Assembly: GCF_007828035.1 (NCBI RefSeq)
Contig: NZ_VITV01000008.1
Coordinates: 248,001-312,000, forward strand
Direction of reading: 5' to 3'
From: Nitrospirillum amazonense
Lineage (GTDB): Bacteria > Pseudomonadota > Alphaproteobacteria > Azospirillales > Azospirillaceae
Length of the DNA: 64,000 nt
Numbering within the stretch: position 1 is the stretch's first letter; each line of letters begins with the position of its first letter. Positions 1 to 8,527 of the stretch are shown in pieces. A program made the position numbers and the translations under genes. Under the pieces are notes generated by a model. It had not been told where the DNA came from, ran no database searches, and saw nothing but the letters and a program-made list of their open reading frames with translations.

Positions 1-314
1 CCCACGCGGCCCAGGGCGGCGCTGATGTTGTCCATGGCCGCCTTGGCCTGGACGCCCATGTCGCCCACCACCTTGCCGTCCTGGTTCACACCCAGCTGGC
101 CGGAAACGTAGAGGATGTCGCCCACGCGCACGACTTGGGAATAGGGCACCCTGGTCGTTTCCGGGCGATAGAATTGCACGCCGGCCGGCGGTGCCGCGAT
201 GGTGCCATTGGTGGCACCGTCTCCCTCATCCGGGCCGCCGGGCGGCGCGGCCGTCAGGGCCAGGGCCGGGCCGGCCAGCAGATAGCCCAGCAAAGCCAAA
301 CTGATGATGCGCAT
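1..314 (-). CDS. RidA/YjgF-family protein, exported, partial (C-terminus cut off)
   Basis: The ATG at 314 opens a frame that runs off the left edge. About 20 N-terminal residues form a signal peptide (MRIISLALLGYLLAGPALA), so the product is probably periplasmic. From about residue 55 it reads like the RidA/YjgF/L-PSP family: VPYSQVVRVGDILYVSGQLG, then a G-K-VV-GD segment and QAKAAMDNISAALG. RidA proteins hydrolyse reactive enamine/imine intermediates released by PLP enzymes. That fits its place beside a class V PLP enzyme and an ornithine cyclodeaminase, but a periplasmic RidA is less usual and its substrate is unknown. The C-terminal third, with the trimer-interface residues, is outside the window. 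Confidence 0.75.
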   Translation of the reverse strand, partial: MRIISLALLGYLLAGPALALTAAPPGGPDEGDGATNGTIAAPPAGVQFYRPETTRVPYSQVVRVGDILYVSGQLGVNQDGKVVGDMGVQAKAAMDNISAALGRV

Positions 315-436
315 GGAAACATGTCCCCGTTCCGGCGCGTGGGACGGTTTGTCACCGCCCCACCCTGCCCGGCATTTTTCTGAATGAACCCAACTGCCAA
401 AACTCTCTTTTTAACAGACAACCTGAACGCACGACC

Positions 437-1696
437 TTAGGCATGACCGAGTGCGGCGAGCAGCCGGTCGATATCGGTGTGGTCGTTGAACACCGAAGGG
501 GTGACGCGGAAGCGGTTGGCGCTGACCGTCATCTTGATCTTGGCCGCCGCCAGCTTGGGCCCCAGCTTCTCCCGCGCGTTCTCATAGGCGCAGGTGACCA
601 GGGGCGTGGTGGCCTCGGGCGGGGTCATCAGGCTGTAGCCCAGCTTTGGCAATTCCCGCTTCAGCCGGCCGATCAGGTCCTGGGCATGCGCCTGGATGGC
701 CGGCACGCCCACGCCCAGGATGTAATCCAGGGAATGGTCCAGCTGCGCGATCACCATATGGGCGTGGGTTCCGTGGGCGAAGGTGCCCTCCGCCGTGTCG
801 GCGTAGGCGTAGTCGGCGATCATCCCGCCCGGCGGGTCAAAGGGGTAGATATGCGGCTTGAACGCGCTCATGCCGTAATAGCCGTACTCGGTGCGTGCCA
901 GCTGGGCGCGGGCGGCCTTGGCCCCATAGACGAAGCCCAGGCCGAAATCGCCCATCAGCCACTTGTAGCTGGCGCAGGCGGCGAAATCGACGCCGCTGCC
1001 CTTCAAATCGACGGGCACGCAGCCGGCGGCATGGATGATGTCGGCGTAGACCAGGGCGCCGTTCGCATGCGCTAGGTCGCACACCGCCTTCAAATCATGC
1101 TCGAAGCCGTTGATGGTGGAGACCAGCGACAGGGCCACCAGCTTGGTGTCCTTGCGGATGGCCTGCTTCAGGTCGGAGAGCAGGATGCGGCCCTCCTTGG
1201 GCTCCACCCAGGTGACCTCCACCCCATGGCGCTGCATCTCCTCATACAGCGGCAGGGACCCGAAGAAGTGCAGCGTGTCGGTGATGATGTGGCCGCCCGA
1301 TTTGGGAAGCCCCAGGCCGCGCAGCACCATCTGTTCCCCCGCCGTGGTGCTCTGCACATAGGCGATGTCGTCGGCATCGGCATTCACCAGACGGGCGAAT
1401 TTCTCCCGCACGCCGTCGTCGGGCAGATCATAGTGCGCCGCCGCCGGGTCCAGCATGCGCTTGGACAGATAGGTGTCGACGGCGGCCTTGGCGCCCGTGC
1501 TGACGGGGTGCTGGGACCCGCTGTCGAGATAAACCAGGTCGTGGGGGAAAAAGGACGCCTTGTCCGGAAAGTGCGTAGGCAGGGTCGGCTTGGGCGCAAC
1601 GGCCGGGGCCGTCTGGGCGCCTACGGCGGCCGGCACGACTTCGGCCATGGTGAGAGTGCCGGCGGCCAGCATCACGTCCCTGCGCGTCATTCTCAT
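437..1696 (-). CDS. Class V aminotransferase-fold PLP enzyme, Tat-exported (isopenicillin N epimerase-like)
   Basis: A 419-residue PLP enzyme of the class V aminotransferase/cysteine desulfurase/isopenicillin N epimerase group. The N-terminus carries a twin-arginine signal (MTRRDVMLAAG followed by an Ala-rich stretch ending AVGA near residue 27), so the folded, cofactor-loaded enzyme is probably sent to the periplasm. The PLP lysine is in ASYKWLMGDFG (about residue 245), with YADIIHAAG upstream supplying the cofactor-binding Asp and the neighbouring His. The fold could give epimerase, lyase or transaminase activity; the sequence does not decide. The neighbours (RidA, ornithine cyclodeaminase, peptidases) suggest work on an amino acid or peptide-derived amine. 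ATG 1696 is used; an in-frame ATG at 1690 is an equally good start because no strong Shine-Dalgarno is visible. Confidence 0.8.
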   Translation of the reverse strand: MRMTRRDVMLAAGTLTMAEVVPAAVGAQTAPAVAPKPTLPTHFPDKASFFPHDLVYLDSGSQHPVSTGAKAAVDTYLSKRMLDPAAAHYDLPDDGVREKFARLVNADADDIAYVQSTTAGEQMVLRGLGLPKSGGHIITDTLHFFGSLPLYEEMQRHGVEVTWVEPKEGRILLSDLKQAIRKDTKLVALSLVSTINGFEHDLKAVCDLAHANGALVYADIIHAAGCVPVDLKGSGVDFAACASYKWLMGDFGLGFVYGAKAARAQLARTEYGYYGMSAFKPHIYPFDPPGGMIADYAYADTAEGTFAHGTHAHMVIAQLDHSLDYILGVGVPAIQAHAQDLIGRLKRELPKLGYSLMTPPEATTPLVTCAYENAREKLGPKLAAAKIKMTVSANRFRVTPSVFNDHTDIDRLLAALGHA

Positions 1697-1780
1697 CCGT
1701 GTACTCGTGGGTTTGGAAAAGGCGCCCGTTGGCCAAGAGGCTCCCTGGCTGAAACCATGCTAGCGGAAACCCCGGGGGCA

Positions 1781-1830
1781 TTTTTGGCGAAGTTGCAGGC
1801 ATTTGGGCGGCGCCCGGGAAATTTTATCCG
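1781..1830 (-). promoter_or_regulatory. Two-part AT-rich motif upstream of class V PLP gene
   Basis: Read on the + strand: TTTTTGGCG, about 33 bases, then TTTTATCCG. The same arrangement lies upstream of the operons starting at 9799, 13993 and 15875. It sits 85-134 bases before the start codon. It could be an operator for the locus's Lrp/AsnC regulators or part of a promoter; this is inference from recurrence. Confidence 0.4.
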
Positions 1831-1943
1831 TTCGTCGGATCGACCGCGCATGGACGTGCCCTGAGGGGCCATTCCCGGAATTATCATTCCACCCCGTTGA
1901 GGATGGCGCGGCGGTGCTTCTCACCCGCTTTGGCGGCATCCAT

Positions 1944-1957
1944 GCATAAAACCTGCC
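1944..1957 (+). promoter_or_regulatory. CATAAAACCTGCC half-motif upstream of cyclodeaminase-Lrp operon
   Basis: GCATAAAACCTGCC matches 12 of 13 bases with the minus-strand CATAAAACTTGCC at 15970-15982 and is close to CATAAACCTGCC at 4568-4579. It probably belongs to the shared regulatory motif of the peptide-catabolism locus. Confidence 0.35.
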
Positions 1958-2080
1958 CACGCTGGTCGGAATGGTGGAAATTCTACCGGATGGATGGTGG
2001 CTTTGCCGGGAACTCCGGAAAGAAAAACCCCATCCCCTGCCCTAAGGTGGTTCGGGAACAGGATGACAGGGAAGACACCC

Positions 2081-4018
2081 ATGGGTTTCGCGCCGTCCGG
2101 CCTTGCCGTTTTCGATGCCGCCGCCGTCCGTGCGGGCCTGGGTCATGGGGCGGCCATTTCCGCCGTCCGCCAGGCCATGGTGGACTTGAGCACCGGACGG
2201 GTGCGCCAGCAGCTGCGCAGCTTCATCAGCCTGGGCGCCGGCCGCACCTTCGCCATCATGCCGGCGGCCTTCGTCGGTGCGGACCGGCCCGGCTATTTCG
2301 GCGCCAAGCTGGTCAGCGTTTATAACGATGGCCAGGGCCGCAAGGCGCACGAGGGGCTGGTGGTGCTGTTTGACGGCGCCAGCGGCCGCCCCGTCTGCCT
2401 GGCCGATGCGGCCGAGGTCACGGCCATCCGCACCGCCGCGGCCAGCGCCGTCGCCACCGAAGCCCTGGCCCGGCCGGATGCCGACACCCTGGCCCTGGTG
2501 GGCACCGGGCGCCAGGCCCTGGCCCATGCCCTGGCACTGGCCGGCGTGCGCACTGTGCGCCACATTCGCGTCTGGGGCCGCGATCCCGCCAAGACCCAGG
2601 CCTTCGCCGCCCAGGTGCAGGCCGCCACCGGCATCGACACCCAAGCCCATGACAGCGTGCAGCGGGCCGTGGCCGGTGCCGCCATCGTCTGCACCATCAC
2701 CGCCGCCGCCGATCCCATCCTGCGCGGCGACTGGATCGCCCCCGGCACCCATGTGAACGTCGTTGGCTCCAGCGGCCCGGCCCAGGCGGAGATCGACACC
2801 GACCTGGTGGCGGCCAGCCGCTTCATCGTCGACCACCGGGAGCATGTGCTGGTCCATGGCGGGGAGTTCCTGCGCGCCAAGGCGGCCGGCACCCTCGGTG
2901 ACGACCACATCGCGGCGGAGATCGGGGAGGTGCTGGCGGGCCGGGCGCCAGGCCGGCAGTCGGCGGCGCAGATCACCGTTTACAAGTCCCTGGGCCATGC
3001 CGTGCAGGATGTGGCCGCCACGGCCTGGCTGTATGAAAACGCCCGCCATCCCGCCACGTCGCCCCTGCCCATCGTCGACGGACATGCCGTGGCCGACAGC
3101 CTGGACTATGACACCTGCATTCCCATCGTACGCCAAGCCATGACGGCGCTGTCCAAGGGGGAGACGCAGCAGCTGCCACGCGGCGTGCTGCCCCTGGACC
3201 ACGGCCATATGTTCGGCGTCATGCCCGGCGCGCTCAACGGTGGGCCCTTTGGCGGCGGGCCCTTCGGCGCCAAGCTGGTGGCCGTGTTCCCGGACAATTT
3301 CGACAAGGGCCTGCCCTCGCACCAGGGCGTCATCGTCCTGTTCGACCGTGACAGCGGCAAGCCTGTGGGCGTGGTCGACGGCGGGGAGGTCACGGCCATC
3401 CGCACGGCGGCGGCCAGCGCCGTGGCCACCGACGCCCTGGCCCGGCCCGAGGCCAAGACCCTGGCCCTGCTGGGCTATGGCGAGCAGGCCCTGACCCATG
3501 CCCATGCCATCGCCCGGGTGCGCCGCCTGAACCGCGTCACCGTCTGGGGCCGTTCCCCCGGCCGCGCCGCCGCCTTCGCCGCGCGGCTGGCGGAGGAACT
3601 GGGCCTGCCCGTCCGCGCCGCCGCCAGCGCGCAGGAGGCGGTGGTGGACGCCGACATCGTCTGCACCGTGACGGCCGCGAGGGAACCCATCCTGCACGGC
3701 GCCTGGGTGGCGCCGGGGGCGCACGTGAACGTCGTGGGCTCCAGCATCGCCGGCCCGGTGGAGGTGGACCACGACCTGGTCATCCGGTCCCGTTTCATCG
3801 CCGATTGCCGGGAGCATGTGCTGCGCCAGGGGGCGGAATTCCTGCGGGCCAAGGCCGCCGGCCTGATCGGCGACGCTCACGTGGTGGCGGAGATCGGGGA
3901 GGTGCTGGCGGGCCACGCCGAGGGCCGCCAGTCGGCGGAGCAGGTCACGCTCTACAAGTCGCTGGGCCATGTGGTCCAGGACCTGGCCGCCGCCTGGCCT
4001 CTGCTGAAGAAGGATTGA
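2081..4018 (+). CDS. Tandem-fused ornithine cyclodeaminase/mu-crystallin family protein
   Basis: Two complete ornithine cyclodeaminase/mu-crystallin domains in one 645-residue chain; family members are normally about 320-350 residues with one domain. Each half keeps the substrate-side GAKLV, the EVTAIRTAAASAVAT segment and a Rossmann motif (VGTGRQALAHA in the first, LGYGEQALTHA in the second), then VWGR and a VNVVGSS segment. Both halves therefore look able to bind NAD(P). The family deaminates or cyclises ornithine-like substrates, or reduces/oxidises imino acids such as ketimines; the actual substrate is not readable. I chose ATG 2081 because AGGGAAG lies about six bases ahead. In-frame ATGs at 2063 and 1994 would add low-quality residues. 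The first Lrp gene follows after four bases, so they are co-transcribed. Confidence 0.85.
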   Translation: MGFAPSGLAVFDAAAVRAGLGHGAAISAVRQAMVDLSTGRVRQQLRSFISLGAGRTFAIMPAAFVGADRPGYFGAKLVSVYNDGQGRKAHEGLVVLFDGASGRPVCLADAAEVTAIRTAAASAVATEALARPDADTLALVGTGRQALAHALALAGVRTVRHIRVWGRDPAKTQAFAAQVQAATGIDTQAHDSVQRAVAGAAIVCTITAAADPILRGDWIAPGTHVNVVGSSGPAQAEIDTDLVAASRFIVDHREHVLVHGGEFLRAKAAGTLGDDHIAAEIGEVLAGRAPGRQSAAQITVYKSLGHAVQDVAATAWLYENARHPATSPLPIVDGHAVADSLDYDTCIPIVRQAMTALSKGETQQLPRGVLPLDHGHMFGVMPGALNGGPFGGGPFGAKLVAVFPDNFDKGLPSHQGVIVLFDRDSGKPVGVVDGGEVTAIRTAAASAVATDALARPEAKTLALLGYGEQALTHAHAIARVRRLNRVTVWGRSPGRAAAFAARLAEELGLPVRAAASAQEAVVDADIVCTVTAAREPILHGAWVAPGAHVNVVGSSIAGPVEVDHDLVIRSRFIADCREHVLRQGAEFLRAKAAGLIGDAHVVAEIGEVLAGHAEGRQSAEQVTLYKSLGHVVQDLAAAWPLLKKD

Positions 4019-4022
4019 GGCC

Positions 4023-4508
4023 ATGGCGAACGCGGAACTCGACGCCATCGACATGAAAATCCTGACCCATATGCAGCGCGACGCCTCGCTGACCACGGCG
4101 GAGCTGGCGGAGCGGGTGGGCATCTCGCAATCCCCTTGCTGGCGCCGCGTGCAGCGCCTGCATGACGAGGGCTACATCAAGTCCCAGGTGGTGCTGGTCG
4201 ATCGGCAGAAACTGGGCTTCGACATGCACATCTTCGCCCAGGTGAAGATCGCCCGGCTGTCGGAGGAGGAGCGCGAGACCTTTTTCCGGGGCATCCAGAA
4301 CATCCCCGAGGTGCTGGAGTGCTACACCGTTTTCGGTGAAATGGACGCCCTGCTGAAGATCGTGGCGCCGGACGTGAAGTGGTACCAGGAGTTCATCTTC
4401 AACACCCTGATGAAGCTGCCGGGGGTGGAGGACATCCGTTCCATCGTCACCCTGTCGGAGGCCAAGAGCACCACGGCCATCCCGCTGAAACCGCGCACGT
4501 TCCAATAA
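4023..4508 (+). CDS. Lrp/AsnC-family transcriptional regulator (copy 1)
   Basis: A 161-residue Lrp/AsnC regulator. The N-terminal winged helix-turn-helix (about residues 5-60) includes LTTAELAERVGISQSPCWRR, in which the recognition helix carries SPCWRRV as in Lrp. A C-terminal RAM/AsnC effector domain follows (CYTVFGEMDALLKIVAPDV, about residues 100-150). Members bind an amino acid and switch oligomeric state on DNA. It sits four bases after the cyclodeaminase gene. A close paralogue lies at 6527, which suggests a duplicated regulator for this locus. The natural candidates for its operators are the recurring AT-rich motifs listed separately. Confidence 0.92.
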   Translation: MANAELDAIDMKILTHMQRDASLTTAELAERVGISQSPCWRRVQRLHDEGYIKSQVVLVDRQKLGFDMHIFAQVKIARLSEEERETFFRGIQNIPEVLECYTVFGEMDALLKIVAPDVKWYQEFIFNTLMKLPGVEDIRSIVTLSEAKSTTAIPLKPRTFQ

Positions 4509-4566
4509 GCGTCCCCGCGACGCATAGCCTATGCCCGGAACCCAGCGCGGGGCCGGCACTGGGAAA

Positions 4567-4579
4567 ACATAAACCTGCC
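4567..4579 (+). promoter_or_regulatory. CATAAACCTGCC half-motif upstream of M61-like gene
   Basis: ACATAAACCTGCC lies about 80 bases before the ATG at 4657. It resembles the copies at 1945-1957 and, on the other strand, 15970-15982 and 9868-9879. Function inferred from recurrence only. Confidence 0.3.
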
Positions 4580-4656
4580 GCCGTCCGCCATCATGCGGGA
4601 ACGCGGGGGCGTATGAGCGGCTGGAAACGGCCGGACAGAACAGGTGGGGACCATCC

Positions 4657-6348
4657 ATGAGAAAACTGACCTTGGGCCTGCTGGCCACCTCCATGCTGAC
4701 ATTTAGCGCCGCCGCCGCCGAGGCACCAGCCCCCCTGGACGTCGTGCTGCGTCCGCACGCCAGCGGCGGCGTGGCCGATCGCATGGACGTGGAACTGCGC
4801 ATCGCGCATCCCGGCGTGGCCGCCGGCCAGCCCCTGCTGCGCATGCCCACCACCATCGTCTCCACCCCCACGGCGGGCTATGACGCCAGCGCCATCGTGG
4901 CGCGGGACGACAAGGGCCCCCTGCCGCTGACCATGGCGGATGAGGCGCCGACGCCCACCGGCAGCTACCGCCACTATGACGCGGGCCGGGCCACGGTGGG
5001 CGACGTGGTGGTGCGGTACGGCACCCCGCCCCGCGCCGTCAGCGTCGCCACGCGCAACGGCCCGCTGTTCGATCTGCGTCAGCAGGCAGACGGCCTGATG
5101 GGTGCGGGCGTCTATTTCCTGGCCCTGCCGGCGGGGGAGCAGCCCTACCGCATCAGCCTGAAGTGGGACCTGTCAGGCATGCCCAAGGGCGCCCGGGGGA
5201 TATGGAGCCTGGGCGAAGGCGACCAATCCACGGTCGCCCCGGCGGAACTGCTGGCCTTCTCCTTCTACGCCACCGGCTCGGTGAAGAGCGTGCCAGCGGA
5301 GGGGAAGGGCAATTTCGGCCTGTACTGGCTGACCCAGCCGCCGTTCGACGTGAACGACCTGGCCACGGGCATCCAGCGCCTCTACGGCTACATGGCCCAT
5401 TTCTTCAAGGATGACGGCGCGCCCTACCGCGTCTTCATCCGCGCCAATCCCTACCCGGCCGGCGGGGGCACGGCCCTGGCCAAGTCCTTCATGTTTGGCT
5501 ATGGCGTGGACGGCACCACCGCCGCCAGCGACACCCAGATGCTGCTGGCGCATGAGATGACCCACAACTGGCCCAGGCTGGATGGCGGAGAGCATGCCGC
5601 CACCGCCTGGTACACCGAGGGCATGGCCGAATATTATTCCGTCGTGCTGGCGCTGCGCGCCGGCGTGATCGACCAGGCCAAGTTCCTGCGCGTGGTCAAC
5701 GACCATGCCTCCGGCTACTACACCAACCCCTACGTGGCCCTGACCAACACCCAGGCCGGTGCCAAGTTCTGGAGCGACGCCCGCGCCCAACGCGTGCCCT
5801 ACGGCCGGGGCTTCATGTACCTGGCCCGCGTCGACGCCGAAATCCGCGCCAAATCCAGCGGCACGCGCAGCCTGGACGACTTGGTGCTGGAGGTGCTGGA
5901 GCGCCAGCGCGAAGGCGAGAAGGTGGGCCTGGAGCAATGGGTGGCGATGGTGGTGCGCGAGTTGGGCGAACCCGGGCGGCAGGAGTACGAGGACATGGTG
6001 GCCGGTAAGCTGATCGAGCCCGCCCCCACCGGCTTCACCCCCTGCTACCACGCCGTGAAGGCGGCGGAGCGTCCCTTCGACCTGGGCTATGACGAGATGC
6101 GCCTGGGTGTGGTGGCCGATCTGCGCGCCGACAGTCCGGCCGCCCAGGCCGGCGTGAAGGAAGGCGACCTGATCGTGAGGTCCAGTCCCAAGCAGGCGCT
6201 GATGGACGACCCGGCCAAGCAGATGGAGATCACCGTCAAGCGCGACGGCAAGGAGCAGAGCTTCACCTATCTGCCACGCGGCCAGGCCGTGACTAGCTGG
6301 CATTGGGAACGCGTGCCGGGGGTGGAGGACAGGGCCTGCCATCTTTGA
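4657..6348 (+). CDS. Secreted M61-like metallopeptidase with C-terminal PDZ domain (copy 1)
   Basis: 563 residues with a signal peptide (MRKLTLGLLATSMLTFSAAAAEA). The middle holds a zinc-peptidase signature, LAHEMTHNWPRLDGG (about residues 295-310). The downstream glutamate in YTEGMAEYYS matches the third zinc ligand of gluzincins, as in the M61 glycyl-aminopeptidase group. Near the C-terminus, LGVVADLRADSPAAQAGVKEGDLI is a PDZ-like domain. The product is probably a periplasmic or outer-face peptidase. A paralogue at 9926 shares the architecture. Its neighbours are two Lrp regulators and S10 carboxypeptidases. Start ATG 4657 has AGGTGGGGA upstream. Peptide specificity is unknown; M61 assignment is by motif and architecture. 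Confidence 0.8.
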   Translation: MRKLTLGLLATSMLTFSAAAAEAPAPLDVVLRPHASGGVADRMDVELRIAHPGVAAGQPLLRMPTTIVSTPTAGYDASAIVARDDKGPLPLTMADEAPTPTGSYRHYDAGRATVGDVVVRYGTPPRAVSVATRNGPLFDLRQQADGLMGAGVYFLALPAGEQPYRISLKWDLSGMPKGARGIWSLGEGDQSTVAPAELLAFSFYATGSVKSVPAEGKGNFGLYWLTQPPFDVNDLATGIQRLYGYMAHFFKDDGAPYRVFIRANPYPAGGGTALAKSFMFGYGVDGTTAASDTQMLLAHEMTHNWPRLDGGEHAATAWYTEGMAEYYSVVLALRAGVIDQAKFLRVVNDHASGYYTNPYVALTNTQAGAKFWSDARAQRVPYGRGFMYLARVDAEIRAKSSGTRSLDDLVLEVLERQREGEKVGLEQWVAMVVRELGEPGRQEYEDMVAGKLIEPAPTGFTPCYHAVKAAERPFDLGYDEMRLGVVADLRADSPAAQAGVKEGDLIVRSSPKQALMDDPAKQMEITVKRDGKEQSFTYLPRGQAVTSWHWERVPGVEDRACHL

Positions 6349-6368
6349 CCGGCTGGGTCGACACATGG

Positions 6369-6394
6369 GGGCCGGGTCTTTCCCGGCCCTTTTT
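6369..6394 (+). terminator. Rho-independent terminator after M61-like gene
   Basis: GGGCCGGG, loop TCTTT, CCCGGCCC, then TTTTT. It lies 20 bases after the stop at 6348 and separates this gene from the second Lrp gene. Confidence 0.9.
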
Positions 6395-6526
6395 CATGAC
6401 CGCCGCCGGCCCGTCGTTCCCTGAAACCGGCACTATCGAGGGCTGCCCGAAGAAGGTAGATTTATGCCGGACAGGGGCGGAAGACCCCATGGGCGATACC
6501 AGAATGAATAGGGGATCACATAGGAT

Positions 6527-7012
6527 ATGCCGGCTGCGGAACTCGACGCCATAGACATGAAAATCCTGACGCTGATGCAGAAAGACGCGTCACTAACCAC
6601 GGCGGAACTGGCTGAAAAGGTGGGGATTTCCCAATCCCCCTGCTGGCGCCGCATCCAGCGCCTGCAGGGCGAGGGCTATATCAAGGGCCAGGTGGTCATC
6701 GTCGACCGGGAGAAACTGGGCTTCCACATGCAGATCTTCGCCCAGGTGAAGATGGCCCGGCTGTCGGACGAGGAACGCCAGACCTTTTTCCGGGGTGTGG
6801 AGAACATTCCAGAGATCCTTGAATGCTATACCGTATTCGGGGAGATGGACATCCTGATGAAGATCGTGGCGCCGGACGTCAAATGGTATCAGCAGTTCAT
6901 TTTCAGCAGCCTGATGAAGCTGCCAGGCGTGCAGGACATCCGCTCCATCGTGACCCTGTCGGAGGCCAAGCACACCACCGCCGTGCCGCTGAAACCACGC
7001 CAGTTCCAGTGA
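6527..7012 (+). CDS. Lrp/AsnC-family transcriptional regulator (copy 2)
   Basis: 161 residues, strongly similar to the protein at 4023 over its whole length (same LDAIDMKIL start, SQSPCWRR recognition helix, CYTVFGEMD effector domain). It has its own upstream region after the terminator at 6369 and so is transcribed separately. It converges on the S10 carboxypeptidase gene at 7036. Two near-identical Lrp proteins in one locus could form mixed oligomers or respond to different amino acids; the sequence cannot tell. Start ATG 6527 gives the same N-terminus as copy 1. Confidence 0.92.
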   Translation: MPAAELDAIDMKILTLMQKDASLTTAELAEKVGISQSPCWRRIQRLQGEGYIKGQVVIVDREKLGFHMQIFAQVKMARLSDEERQTFFRGVENIPEILECYTVFGEMDILMKIVAPDVKWYQQFIFSSLMKLPGVQDIRSIVTLSEAKHTTAVPLKPRQFQ

Positions 7013-7035
7013 ATAAAATTACCCACCGGGCCCAG

Positions 7036-8499
7036 TCAGGGCTGGCGGGTGATGAAGCGGCCGAGGTCGGCGCTCAGGCGCACCCGCGCCTCGGCGTCGC
7101 GGTACATCATGTGCCCGCCGCCGTAGCAGTTCACCGACAGCCGGGCGGACAGGCCCGGCTCCAGCTTGGCCTTCAGAATCTCGTTGGCGGCGCAGCTGTT
7201 CAGGCTGTCGTACAGCCCGGCGGCGGCAAAGACGCGCAGCTTGCCGTCCATCTCCATGGCCCTGCGGATCCAGGGTTCCGCACCGGGCGGCCCCTCACCC
7301 GCGCGTGCGGCAGCGATGGCGGCGGCGAAGGCGGCCGGTGAGGTATCCCCGGAATTGTAGTCCCACTGCTCGCCCACCGGCTTGGCCGCCGGGTCGGTGT
7401 CCTTCTCCAGCCCCAGGTAAGGCAAGTCGGTGCGATAGCCCAGGGTCTCGCGCAAATAGCGCACCATGACGGCGGCGCCCGGCTCCTCGGCGTCCGCCTG
7501 GCCGGCCCCCGGGGTCACCGGCGTGCTGACGCGCATGTCGAAGGTATCCAGCCGACGGCCGGGCAGAAGATTGTTCAGGAACTGGCGGGACGAGACCACC
7601 AGGCTGGTCCTGTCAACCAGGGACGGGTCCACGCCCATTTGGTGGGCCACATCCTGGACCAGGGCGGCCTTTTGCTGGGCGCTGAGATCGCCCAGATGGG
7701 CCAGGGCCGGGGCGTAAACCTGTTCCGCCCAGGCGCGGGTGGCATCGGCCGTGGCCGATGGGCTGGTCCCCGCCAGGCTGACCGGCAGCCGGCCGTGCAC
7801 CTGGGCGGCGGCGGCACGGCCCGGCAGCTTCAGCGCGGTCACCAGCTCCTTGGGCAGCACCGGCCCCACGGGAATGCCGCCGGAGATGAGGACGACGCCC
7901 GCCACCGGCCGGCCGCGCTTCTCCAGTGCCTCCGCCACGCCGGCGGCGCGCCAGACGCCGAAGCTTTCACCGATGAGGTAGACCGGTGTGCGGGCATCGG
8001 CATGGCGCTGGGTCCAGACCTGCACGAAGTCGGTGATGGAGGACTGGTCGCCCAGGGTGCTGAAAAAACGCGACCCATCCTGCGCCGTCGCCGGGCGGCT
8101 GAAGCCCGTGCCCACGGGATCGACGAACACCAGGTCGCTGTCGGCCAGCAGGGTCTGGGCGTTGTCCACCAGGGCGCCGCCGTCCAGCCGCTTCGGCCCG
8201 AAGGCCTCGAAATGCAGCAACGTGGAATTGGCACCAGGCCCGCCGTTCCACAGGAAGGTGACCGGCCGCCCACCTTGCCCGGGAACACGATAGGCGACGT
8301 AGAAGATGTGGCCCCGCACCACACCCTGCGCATCGGTCAGGTCCAGGGTCGCGGCCTCGGCCACGTAGCGCAGTGGCTTGCCCGCCAGGGTAATCTGCTG
8401 GGCGACTCCGGAAGGGGGTGCCATCGCCGGGTCATGGGCCGCGCAGCCCGCCAAGGCCAGGGCCACCGCGCTGATGCCGTTCCGTATTGCCGCCCGCAT
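7036..8499 (-). CDS. S10-family serine carboxypeptidase, lipoprotein (copy 1)
   Basis: 487 residues. The N-terminus ends in a lipobox (ALALAGCAAHD), so the mature enzyme is probably a lipid-anchored envelope protein. Typical S10 features follow: FLWNGGPGANSTLLHFEAFGP (oxyanion region), FVDPVGTGFS, and the nucleophile elbow YLIGESFGVWR near residue 180. A DYNSGD segment and the terminal CYGGGHMMYRD supply the expected Asp and His regions. S10 enzymes remove C-terminal residues from peptides. The aminotransferase gene lies 28 bases upstream on the same strand, so the two form an operon. A second S10 gene is at 14406. Confidence 0.88.
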   Translation of the reverse strand: MRAAIRNGISAVALALAGCAAHDPAMAPPSGVAQQITLAGKPLRYVAEAATLDLTDAQGVVRGHIFYVAYRVPGQGGRPVTFLWNGGPGANSTLLHFEAFGPKRLDGGALVDNAQTLLADSDLVFVDPVGTGFSRPATAQDGSRFFSTLGDQSSITDFVQVWTQRHADARTPVYLIGESFGVWRAAGVAEALEKRGRPVAGVVLISGGIPVGPVLPKELVTALKLPGRAAAAQVHGRLPVSLAGTSPSATADATRAWAEQVYAPALAHLGDLSAQQKAALVQDVAHQMGVDPSLVDRTSLVVSSRQFLNNLLPGRRLDTFDMRVSTPVTPGAGQADAEEPGAAVMVRYLRETLGYRTDLPYLGLEKDTDPAAKPVGEQWDYNSGDTSPAAFAAAIAAARAGEGPPGAEPWIRRAMEMDGKLRVFAAAGLYDSLNSCAANEILKAKLEPGLSARLSVNCYGGGHMMYRDAEARVRLSADLGRFITRQP

Positions 8500-8527
8500 G
8501 CCCCACTCCCCCGTTGCCGCGTTTCCC

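Larger units (their letters stand above)
1697..2080. other. Divergent intergenic region with two copies of the locus motif
   Basis: About 380 bases between the leftward class V PLP gene and the rightward cyclodeaminase gene, with no credible gene. It contains the leftward two-part motif at 1781-1830 and a rightward CATAAAACCTGCC at 1945-1957, and must hold both promoters. I could not assign convincing sigma-70 hexamers. Confidence 0.6.

Noticed and set aside
2042-4123. Long leftward open frame (about 690 codons) opposite the cyclodeaminase and Lrp genes
   Set aside because: It is a shadow of GC-rich coding DNA: His/Gly/Gln-rich, no family resemblance, and the + strand encodes clear enzymes.
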